A DNA stretch of 64,000 nt from Oscillospiraceae bacterium (GTDB lineage Bacteria; Bacillota; Clostridia; Oscillospirales; Oscillospiraceae), in NCBI GenBank assembly GCA_020025275.1, contig JAHHSI010000005.1:39024-103023 (forward strand), read 5' to 3'. The notes beneath the pieces were generated by a model. It saw only the letters and a program-made list of their open reading frames with translations. It was not told the DNA's origin and did not search any database. The position numbers and the translations under genes are program-made. Of this stretch, positions 57,213-64,000 are shown in pieces. The first letter of the stretch is position 1. Each line of letters opens with the position of its first letter.

Positions 57213-60200
57213 TTACTTGATCTTCAGTTCTTTTGCCATATCGTTGAGATTGATGGTCAGGATGCGGGAAACACCGCGCTCCTGCATGGTGACGCCATAG
57301 AGGACGTCCGCCTCTTCCATCGTGCCGCGGCGGTGGGTAATGACAATGAATTGCGTCTTCCCGGCGATCCGCCGCATATAGCGGGCATAGCGCACCACGT
57401 TTGCCTCGTCCAATGCCGCCTCGATCTCGTCCATGACGCAAAACGGCGTAGGATGGACTTTCAAAATGGCAAAGTAGAGGGCGATGGCCACGAAAGCCTT
57501 CTCACCACCGGAGAGCAGCGTGATGGTTTTCAGCTGCTTTCCGGGAGGTTGCACCTTGATTTCGATCCCGCAGTTGAGAATATCGTTCTCATCTTCCAAT
57601 TCCAAGCGGGCATGACCGCCGCCGAAAAGTTCCAGAAATGTCTCCTGAAAGCTCTCATTCAAAAGCCGGAACTGTTGGGCAAAGATCTCCGTCATCTGGC
57701 GGGTGATTTCCTCAATGATCCCCCGCAGTTCCTCCTTGGCTTTCTCCACGTCGGTACGCTGCTCGGATAGGTATGTATAGCGGGTGTTCACCCGTTCAAA
57801 TTCCTCGATGGCGCCGATATTCGGCGTCCCCAGATTCTTGATCTCCCGGCTCAGCTCCCCGATGCGGCGCGTGGCCTTGGGGATACTCTCCAGTTCAATG
57901 CGCTGTTCCATGGCGTCGCTGTGGCTCAGCTCATAGTGCTCCCACAGCTTATCAAGAAGCGCCTTTTCTTCCAGCGCTGCATTGCTCTGTTTTTGCTCCA
58001 GACGGGAAACTTCCTTCCCTGCATTGAGCAGCACATCGTTGCACTCCTGCATCCGCTGGCTCTGCAAGGTGCGCCCTGCCTCCAGTGTCAGCTTCTCCTG
58101 CGCCAACATCTGCAGCTGCTCTTGCAGCTGGCGGCTCTGGCTGCGCAGCGCATCTGCCTGCGCCGTGTGGCGGGTCATTTTGTGCTGCGCCGTCTCTATT
58201 TCCCTGCGGAATTGATCGCCCAACGCCGCGCGGTCACGGCTCTCTGTCACCAGATCCTGCCGCAGGGCCAGATAGTTTTCCCGGCTTGCCGCCGACGAAT
58301 CCCGCTCTGCTGCAAGGGCGGCCTGTGCCGCACGCTTCCGGCTGATCTGCTCGGAGAGCTGCGTCGTTTCGGCCTGCAGATCACTCTGTCCTGCCTGCTT
58401 TTCCTCCGTCTGGCGGTGCAGCTCCTGAGCGCAGGTCTGATGCCGGGCAATTTTTTCGGCAACGGCCGCCATCCGCTCCTGATCGCTCTGCAACCGCCTG
58501 CCCAGAGTCTCCTGCTCCTGTACCAAGGTCTCGCAGTTCCGTCGGAGATTCTCCAGCAGGATGTCATAGTGATTCTGCTTGCCCTCCAGCGTCAGGACCG
58601 CTTCCTTGGCTCGGCGCTGCTGCTCCTGAGCCACTTCCAGCTCATACTGCGCCTTTTGCAGTTCCCGCTGCAGCGTATCGGCCTGCTCTGCGGCCTCTTG
58701 CAATGTATGGCGCAGCCCCGCTTCCTTTTCCTGCAGCGCCTTCAGCTCGTTGGCGCGGGACAGGATGCCGGCACTGCGGCTGATACTGCCGCCGGTCATC
58801 GAACCGCCGCGGTTGATGACCTGTCCGTCCAGTGTCACGATCCGGAATCGATTCTGGTATTTCCGGGCCATGGTGATGCCGCAATCCAGATCCTCCACCA
58901 CCACCGTGCGGCCCAAAAGGTTGCGAAAAATGGGAAGATACTGGCTCTGGCAGCGGATCAGCTGGGAGGCCACGCCCACAAACCCATACTCGTCGGCAAG
59001 CTGCGGTTCTCGCAGCTCATCGCCGCGGATCACATTCATCGGAAGAAAGGTGGCACGGCCTGCCTCCCGCTGCTTCAAAAAGCCAATGGCCGTTTTGGCG
59101 TCAGCCTCCCGATCCACCACGATATTCTGCAGTCCTGCACCCAGAGCGATCTCCAGCGCCACCGTACAGCGCGGGTCGGTCTCCATCAGACTGCCCACCG
59201 GGCCATGGATCCCGCGGAGCATCTTCTTTTCCGCGGCGTGCATCACCGTCTTGACCGATTTGGAAAATCCCTCGTACTCCTTCTCCATCTCACCGAGCAT
59301 ATGGATGCGGGAGCGCAGATTATTTTCCTCCATGGTCAGCGCCACCTTCTTTTCGCCGGCCTCCTGAGCGCGGCGCCGGCGGCCGTCCATCTTCAAGCTG
59401 TGTCCCTGAATGATGTTGCTGAGCGCCTGCTCTTCCTCCCGTGCCGCCTGCAGTGCCTTCTGATTCTCCTGTGACTCGGTCTCACTCAGCTGCTGCCGTT
59501 CCCGTGTCTCGGCCAGCTCCGTCTGCAGCTGGGTGCACCGCTCTGTGACCTCACGGATCGCCGTCTCCAGCGAGGAAAGTTCTGCCTTTCCCTCACCGGC
59601 TGCCGCCAATTCCAAGGCCTCCCGGGCGCGCAGTGCCTCGGTCTCTTCTTCGGCACTGCCGGCGCTCTCCGCCAGCTGCCGGATCTCAGTAAGAAGTGCT
59701 TCCACTTCCTGCTCCAACACCTGCATCTGCTCATCGATCTCGGCGATTCGGGCATCGGCACTGTCCACCTGCTGCTGCAGTGTCTCCGTGCGCTGCGTAC
59801 TGGAGCGCAGCTCCTCCTCCAGTCGAAGGATGGATTCCTCGTGATGGCTGATGTCTGTTCTCAGGACGGCCACCGCAGCCTCCTCCTCAGAAATATGCCC
59901 CTCCAGCCGGCCCATCTCGGTGCGCAGCTGTTCTGCGTTGATGTCATTGCGGCGCACCTGTTCATTGCACTGATCATTCTCGGCATACACTGCATCCAGT
60001 GCCGCCTGCGCCTGCGCTTGCTCCTCCTGCGCCGTGCGAAGATCGTTCTCCAGTTTCAGCGATGCAGCCCGAACTGCCTGCAGATTTTCAAGCCACACGG
60101 AAATCTCCAGAATTCGCAGCTCATCGCGGAGGATCAGATACTTTTTCGCCGTCTCCGACTGCTTGCGCAGCGGCTCCACCTGCAGTTCCAATTCAGCGAT

Positions 60201-60782
60201 CTTGTCATTGATCCGCACCAGATTTTCCTCGGTGCGTTCCAATTTGCGCTCCGACTCCTCCTTGCGGTGGCGGAACTTGGAGATGCCGGCTGCCTCTTCA
60301 AAAATCTCCCGACGCTCGCCGCTCTTGACCGATAGGATCTCATCGATCTTTCCCTGTCCGATGATCGAATAGCCCTCACGGCCCATGCCGGTATCCATGA
60401 AAAGCTCGTTCACGTCCTTGAGCCGGACGGACTGCTTATTGATATAATATTCCGACTCACCGCTGCGGTAATAGCGGCGTGTCACGGCCACTTCCGTTTC
60501 ATCGCGGTTGAAAATATGTTCGGTATTGTCCATCACCAGAGTGACCTGTGCGAACCCCATCTGGCTACGCCGCTGGGTCCCGCCGAAGATCACATCTTCC
60601 ATCTTGGCACCACGCAGCTGGCGGCTGCTCTGCTCGCCCATGACCCAGCGGATGGCATCGGAAATATTGGATTTTCCGCTTCCGTTGGGTCCGACGATTG
60701 CCGTGATGTCCTCGCCGAAATTCAACACCGTTTTATCGGGAAAAGATTTGAACCCCTGAATTTCCAGTGCTTTTAAGTACAA
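57213..60782 (-). CDS. smc: Chromosome segregation ATPase SMC
   Basis: 1189 residues. N-terminal head with FKSFPDKT and Walker A GPNGSGKSNISDAIRW. Two long coiled coils (about 170-500 and 670-1010) flank a hinge (about 510-650: GPVGSLMETDPRC, FVGVASQLIRC and a glycine-rich RGGSMTGGSISR). The C-terminal head has signature LLSGGEKAFVAIALYFAI and Walker B FCVMDEIEAALDEANV. It forms the condensin ring with ScpA and ScpB of this window. First gene of its operon. Confidence 0.98.
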   Translation of the reverse strand: MYLKALEIQGFKSFPDKTVLNFGEDITAIVGPNGSGKSNISDAIRWVMGEQSSRQLRGAKMEDVIFGGTQRRSQMGFAQVTLVMDNTEHIFNRDETEVAVTRRYYRSGESEYYINKQSVRLKDVNELFMDTGMGREGYSIIGQGKIDEILSVKSGERREIFEEAAGISKFRHRKEESERKLERTEENLVRINDKIAELELQVEPLRKQSETAKKYLILRDELRILEISVWLENLQAVRAASLKLENDLRTAQEEQAQAQAALDAVYAENDQCNEQVRRNDINAEQLRTEMGRLEGHISEEEAAVAVLRTDISHHEESILRLEEELRSSTQRTETLQQQVDSADARIAEIDEQMQVLEQEVEALLTEIRQLAESAGSAEEETEALRAREALELAAAGEGKAELSSLETAIREVTERCTQLQTELAETRERQQLSETESQENQKALQAAREEEQALSNIIQGHSLKMDGRRRRAQEAGEKKVALTMEENNLRSRIHMLGEMEKEYEGFSKSVKTVMHAAEKKMLRGIHGPVGSLMETDPRCTVALEIALGAGLQNIVVDREADAKTAIGFLKQREAGRATFLPMNVIRGDELREPQLADEYGFVGVASQLIRCQSQYLPIFRNLLGRTVVVEDLDCGITMARKYQNRFRIVTLDGQVINRGGSMTGGSISRSAGILSRANELKALQEKEAGLRHTLQEAAEQADTLQRELQKAQYELEVAQEQQRRAKEAVLTLEGKQNHYDILLENLRRNCETLVQEQETLGRRLQSDQERMAAVAEKIARHQTCAQELHRQTEEKQAGQSDLQAETTQLSEQISRKRAAQAALAAERDSSAASRENYLALRQDLVTESRDRAALGDQFRREIETAQHKMTRHTAQADALRSQSRQLQEQLQMLAQEKLTLEAGRTLQSQRMQECNDVLLNAGKEVSRLEQKQSNAALEEKALLDKLWEHYELSHSDAMEQRIELESIPKATRRIGELSREIKNLGTPNIGAIEEFERVNTRYTYLSEQRTDVEKAKEELRGIIEEITRQMTEIFAQQFRLLNESFQETFLELFGGGHARLELEDENDILNCGIEIKVQPPGKQLKTITLLSGGEKAFVAIALYFAILKVHPTPFCVMDEIEAALDEANVVRYARYMRRIAGKTQFIVITHRRGTMEEADVLYGVTMQERGVSRILTINLNDMAKELKIK

Positions 60783-60823
60783 TGTGCTTCACCTCATTCG
60801 TTGATGCATACGATAACTAATTT

Positions 60824-60852
60824 AGTATATCAGGCAAGAGATATTTTTTCAA
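60824..60852 (-). promoter_or_regulatory. Sigma-A promoter of the smc operon
   Basis: On the minus strand TTGAAA (60847-60852), a 17-base spacer and TATACT (60824-60829), 42 bases before the smc start. Confidence 0.78.
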
Positions 60853-60900
60853 GGAATTTCATTGATTTCCCCATGAAAAAGGCCCTTTTCCGCCATATAG

Positions 60901-60930
60901 AAAGCGGGTGCCTCCGCAGGCACCCGCTTT
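60901..60930 (-). terminator. Terminator of the ClpP-like protease gene
   Basis: Perfect 13-bp stem AAAGCGGGTGCCT / AGGCACCCGCTTT with loop CCGC, beginning 2 bases after the stop. The tail after the arm on the minus strand is CTATATGG, so the T run is short. Confidence 0.75.
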
Positions 60931-60931
60931 C

Positions 60932-61624
60932 CTATTCTCTTTTTTCTGCAATCATGCGATACAAGCACTCGTAGGCATCGTGCAGCGTTCCTACACGATC
61001 CATCAATCCCTCCTGCACCGCCTCTTCTCCGTAGACAACGGTGCCGACATCATTGGCCATATCACCGCTTTGCAGCATCAGCTCACGGAATCTGCCGGCG
61101 CTGATGGAGGCGTGTGCCGCCACAAAACCGATGATGCGTTCCTGCAGCCGCTCAAAATAACGGTACGTCTCCGCCGCCGCAATCACGGTTCCCGACATAC
61201 GCACCGGGTGGATCGTCATGGACGCCGAAGGCGCAATCATGGTCATCTTTCCCGACACGGCCAGCGGGATCCCGATGGAATGTCCGCCCCCCAGTACTAA
61301 TGTCACCGTGGGCTTATCCATGCCGGCGATCATCTCGGCAATGCCCAGACCGGCCTCCACATCGCCGCCCACGGTATTGAGGAGCAGCAGCAAGCCATCG
61401 ACGTTTTCCGCTGCTTCGATTCCTGCCAACAGAGGGAGCACATGTTCATATTTGGTTGTTTTTACATTGCCGGGAGCCGCCGTATGCCCCTCGATCTGCC
61501 CGATGATGCTCAGGCAGTGAATGGTCCCATGGGCATTTTTGATAACGGTGGACCCCATCTCCACGATCTGCTGCTGCGGTGTATCCTTGCTCTCTTCCCG
61601 TTGGGTTTTCGGTTCTTCCTGCAT
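60932..61624 (-). CDS. ClpP-class serine protease, TepA/YmfB family
   Basis: 230 residues. The crotonase/ClpP fold has the nucleophile Ser in LGGGHSIGIPLAVSG (compare GxASA in ClpP) and the catalytic His in SMTIHPVRMSG. VDGLLLLLNTVGGDVEAGLGIAEMI is the substrate-binding strand. An N-terminal charged tail (about 1-30) precedes the domain. B. subtilis TepA/YmfB has been tied to secretion and spore SASP cleavage. It is monocistronic; a TATAAT (61669-61674) upstream lacks a good -35. Confidence 0.88.
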   Translation of the reverse strand: MQEEPKTQREESKDTPQQQIVEMGSTVIKNAHGTIHCLSIIGQIEGHTAAPGNVKTTKYEHVLPLLAGIEAAENVDGLLLLLNTVGGDVEAGLGIAEMIAGMDKPTVTLVLGGGHSIGIPLAVSGKMTMIAPSASMTIHPVRMSGTVIAAAETYRYFERLQERIIGFVAAHASISAGRFRELMLQSGDMANDVGTVVYGEEAVQEGLMDRVGTLHDAYECLYRMIAEKRE

Positions 61625-61683
61625 TCAATCGCCTCCCTATCACCTATAGGATGTGCAGGGTCGATCAAATTATACCGCCATAA

Positions 61684-61713
61684 AAAAGGACACATCATCC
61701 GATGTGTCCTTTT
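61684..61713 (-). terminator. Terminator of the sua5/coaE-M18 operon
   Basis: Perfect 13-bp stem AAAAGGACACATC / GATGTGTCCTTTT with loop ATCC; TTTTTT follows on the minus strand. It lies nine bases after the stop at 61722. Confidence 0.9.
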
Positions 61714-61721
61714 CCGTATTT

Positions 61722-63113
61722 CTACGCCTCATATACGGCCTTGCAGCCTTTATAGGTCATATAGCAGTCCAGCTTGCTCACCGTCTCGAACGGTGCATGC
61801 ATGCTCAGCACCGGCACACCGGCATCCAGTGTATCGATATTGCGATTGGCCATAAACATGGCCACCGTACCGCCTCCGCCGACGTCCACCTTGCCCAGCT
61901 CCGCAATCTGCCAGACGACGTCCGCATCGTCCAGTGTCCGTCGGACGAACGCCACCGTCTCTGCCCCGGCATCACTGGAACCGCTCTTACCTCGGGAACC
62001 GGTATACTTGCAAAGGGCGATGCCGTAATTGACACGGGCACTGTTGCGCTTTTCGTAGACCTCCGGGAAATTGGGATCGTAGGCCGCCGTAACATCCGCC
62101 GACAGGCAGAAGGAGTGTTCAAAGCACTCCCGCAGCGGGACATTCTGGCTGTCGCACAGGTCATGAATGAAGGTATCAAAGGCGGCGGACTGCATCCCTG
62201 TCACACCCATGGAGCCGATCTCCTCCTTATCAGCCAACATGCAGACGGCCGTGTGCTGCGGATGTGTCAGCTCCAAAATGGCCTGCAGGCCGGCATAGGC
62301 ACACACACGGTCGTCGTGACCATAGGCACCCAGCAAGCTGCCGTCCAGACCGATCTCGGTAGAGAGCGCGGCGGGCACCACTTCCAACTCTGCGGAGGTA
62401 AAATCATCCTCCGTAATGCCGTATTTGTCAAAGAGCTTCTCCATGACATGGAACTTCACACGCTCCGTGTCATCCTCCTCGCCTACAGGACGGCTGCCCA
62501 GCAGGATATTGAGGTTTTCTCCGGGGATCGCCTCGCCCAAGGGTTTTTTGCTCTGTTCTGCACCCAGATGGGGCAGCAGATCCGTAATGACGAACTTGGG
62601 CTCGTCCCCTTCTCCCAGCACCACCGGCACCACGGTACCGTCCTTCAATGCGACCACACCGTGCATTTCCAGCGGGATGGTCACCCACTGATACTTGCGG
62701 ATCCCTCCATAGTAATGGGTCTTGAAATACGCCAGTTCGCTGTCCTCGTAGAGGGGAATGGGCTTCAGATCCAGACGGGGCGAATCGATGTGGGCGGCCA
62801 CCACGTGGACACCCTCAGCCAGGCTCTTCTCGCCGATGACGGCCAGCATCACGCTCTTATCACGGTTGCAGGTATAGACCTTATCGCCGCTCTTGAGCTC
62901 CATGCCGCGGCGGTAGGCCGTAAAGCCATGGGCTTCGGCCATGGCAATGGCATAACCGGTGCACTCACGCTCCGTCTTTCCGTGGTCGAGAAACTTACGG
63001 TAGGCCGTGCAGTAGGCCTCCATCTTGGGTTCTTCCTGCTTGCTCAGCCGATCATAACCGTTTTTTGGCTGAGAAAAAAGCTTGTCCTTGCGTTCTTTCA
63101 ATGTTTCGCTCAT
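61722..63113 (-). CDS. M18 family aminopeptidase
   Basis: 463 residues from ATG 63113, which overlaps the coaE stop by ATGA; the frame continues to 63209 but without a better start. Metal and catalytic segments are VVAAHIDSPRLDLKP (His, Asp), AYGHDDRVCAYAGLQA (Asp), MLADKEEIGSMGVTG (Glu pair), SADVTAAYDPNF and VLSMHAPFETVSKLD (His). It forms large tetrahedral cytoplasmic complexes that remove N-terminal acidic or other residues. Close relatives are common in clostridia. Confidence 0.94.
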   Translation of the reverse strand: MSETLKERKDKLFSQPKNGYDRLSKQEEPKMEAYCTAYRKFLDHGKTERECTGYAIAMAEAHGFTAYRRGMELKSGDKVYTCNRDKSVMLAVIGEKSLAEGVHVVAAHIDSPRLDLKPIPLYEDSELAYFKTHYYGGIRKYQWVTIPLEMHGVVALKDGTVVPVVLGEGDEPKFVITDLLPHLGAEQSKKPLGEAIPGENLNILLGSRPVGEEDDTERVKFHVMEKLFDKYGITEDDFTSAELEVVPAALSTEIGLDGSLLGAYGHDDRVCAYAGLQAILELTHPQHTAVCMLADKEEIGSMGVTGMQSAAFDTFIHDLCDSQNVPLRECFEHSFCLSADVTAAYDPNFPEVYEKRNSARVNYGIALCKYTGSRGKSGSSDAGAETVAFVRRTLDDADVVWQIAELGKVDVGGGGTVAMFMANRNIDTLDAGVPVLSMHAPFETVSKLDCYMTYKGCKAVYEA

Positions 63114-64000
63114 GGCTGCTCCTCCTTGATCCACTGTATAAAGAACTGCCGGGCCGTCTGCCGGAAATCGTCCGGTGTCTGTGCCCGATTTTCCAGTATG
63201 TCCGTGCAATTTTTGCGATAGTACTCCTCGTTCTTTTGGGCCGCAATCCGCAGTCTGGCATAAGACTCGTCAATGCCGTCCCGCTCCATGATCCGCCGGA
63301 CACGCACCTCCTCCGGGGCGATCACGCCCACGGTGCGGCGGCACAGGACGCTCAAGCCGCTCTCCAACAGGTTGATCGCATCCACGCCCACCAGATCATG
63401 TCCCTCCATCTGGCGGGCCACTTCAGGCAGGAGATGGGCGTACACGATGGCGTTCAGCTTCTCCAGAGCGTCTTTATCGGAAAAAACGATGCTGCCTAAC
63501 TTCTGCCGATCCAGTAGACCGGCCGAGTCGAACACGTTGCCAAACGCCGCCACAATATCCCGGCGCAGCGCCGGATCCGTCCGCAGCATCTCATGATAGA
63601 TGGCATCGGCATCCAAAATGACACCGCCCAACTCCGCCAAGGCCTGCAGAGCACTGGTTTTCCCTGCGCCTGTTCCGCCGGTCAGACCGAAGATCAGCCC
63701 GTCTCCGGCATCCACAATATGAAAGCCGGCCGCCTTTTTCAGTCGGTTGCTAACGGCAAGTCCCAACCCACTCTCGTCCGGACACTGCGCATAGATCTCC
63801 GTTACGTCCGTATCATCAAAGGTGCGCAGCGCATCGAACACATGACGTGCCTGAGCAGCTTTATCCGCAGCCGCCCCCAAGCGATGCACCCGATGCGCGG
63901 CAAAGAGCGGCGCAAATTCATCAAAACAGATGACGCCCGCCTTCTCCCCCAGTGCCCCCAGAATCCATGCGGCACTGCGCTCCGGAGAGCCTGTGACCAC
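63110..64000 (-). CDS. coaE: Sua5-CoaE fusion: threonylcarbamoyl-AMP synthase C-domain plus dephospho-CoA kinase (5' end beyond window)
   Basis: The frame is open to the window edge, so the N-terminus is missing. The first ~97 visible codons match the Sua5 C-terminal domain: VICFDEFAPLF, AAQARHVFDALRTFDDTDVTEIYAQ and GLGLAVSNRLKKAAGF. From about codon 102 a full dephospho-CoA kinase follows: FGLTGGTGAGKTSAL (P-loop), ILDADAIYHEML, VYAHLLPEV, GVDAINLLESGL and a C-terminal RRIMERDGIDESYARLRI. CoaE makes CoA from dephospho-CoA. No stop separates them, and no ATG with a ribosome-binding site lies at the join (GTG 63715 is the only alternative), so a true fusion is likely. The Sua5 YrdC domain must lie beyond 64000. 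Confidence 0.85.
   Translation of the reverse strand: MVTGSPERSAAWILGALGEKAGVICFDEFAPLFAAHRVHRLGAAADKAAQARHVFDALRTFDDTDVTEIYAQCPDESGLGLAVSNRLKKAAGFHIVDAGDGLIFGLTGGTGAGKTSALQALAELGGVILDADAIYHEMLRTDPALRRDIVAAFGNVFDSAGLLDRQKLGSIVFSDKDALEKLNAIVYAHLLPEVARQMEGHDLVGVDAINLLESGLSVLCRRTVGVIAPEEVRVRRIMERDGIDESYARLRIAAQKNEEYYRKNCTDILENRAQTPDDFRQTARQFFIQWIKEEQP

Overview
The window is 64 kb of GC-rich chromosome from a spore-forming Bacillota, most probably a clostridial gut anaerobe of the Oscillospiraceae type. This placement is inference. It rests on sigG, a GerW/YtfJ protein and a SpoIIM-family protein, on an IspH-ribosomal protein S1 fusion, on a GGGtGRT protein, a CD1247-type zinc-ribbon protein and a type III glutamine synthetase, and on MEP-pathway isoprenoid genes. 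No IS element, phage gene, CRISPR array, tRNA or rRNA was recognised. The window looks like core chromosome, with most genes on the minus strand, tightly packed, and with many 4-base stop/start overlaps.

Layout, low to high coordinate (minus-strand operons read right to left). 1-10.8 kb: one operon from cdaA through ybbR, an RseC-like gene, a DUF5685 gene, a J-domain gene, yicC, remA, gmk, rpoZ, priA, def and fmt to rsmB (cut by the window edge), with a promoter before cdaA. 10.8-12.2 kb: a class V aminotransferase/cysteine desulfurase with a DUF3343 partner. 12.3-14.2 kb: carD-ispD-ispF with promoter and terminator. 14.4-25.1 kb: a long operon from an M50 protease through scpA, scpB, DUF2953, ytfJ, a D-Ala-D-Ala carboxypeptidase, a pseudouridine synthase, an RpiR regulator, an HI0933 flavoprotein, cmk and plsC to ispH-rpsA, followed by a GNAT gene. 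25.3 kb: a plus-strand 68-residue membrane protein. 25.6-27.9 kb: rpsB-tsf and a YlmC-like gene. 28-30.7 kb: two tandem glutamate dehydrogenases, one of which lacks the catalytic lysine. 31.2 kb: a minimal DtxR-family regulator. 31.8-35.5 kb: pepD, then mrnC-rqcH. 35.8 kb: sigG with a sigma-F/G type promoter. 36.6-41.5 kb: glnS, an IscU-like/GGGtGRT pair and trpS, each with its own promoter. 41.7-46 kb: the plus-strand operon gltX-spoIIM-glnN. 46.3-49.1 kb: efp-CD1247 and yqeG-pepP. 49.1 kb: a GH18-like protein. 49.9-53 kb: rpsU, and leuS behind a T-box. 53.1-60.8 kb: smc-ftsY-rph-rdgB-yhbY-nadD/yqeK-rsfS. 60.9-64 kb: a ClpP-like protease, then sua5/coaE with an M18 aminopeptidase.

The genes serve translation (six synthetase or formylation genes, S1, S2, S21, EF-Ts, EF-P, rescue factor RqcH, deformylase), nitrogen assimilation (two GDH paralogues, GS III, GluRS, GlnRS), chromosome maintenance (SMC-ScpAB, PriA), isoprenoid and lipid synthesis, nucleotide and cofactor metabolism, and sporulation. 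Points most worth attention are the likely catalytically dead GDH paralogue beside an intact one, the poorly characterised IscU-like/GGGtGRT operon, the Sua5-CoaE and NadD-YqeK fusions, and the cysteine-rich J-domain/DUF5685/RseC-like group. All function calls come from reading translated sequence. No database search was run.
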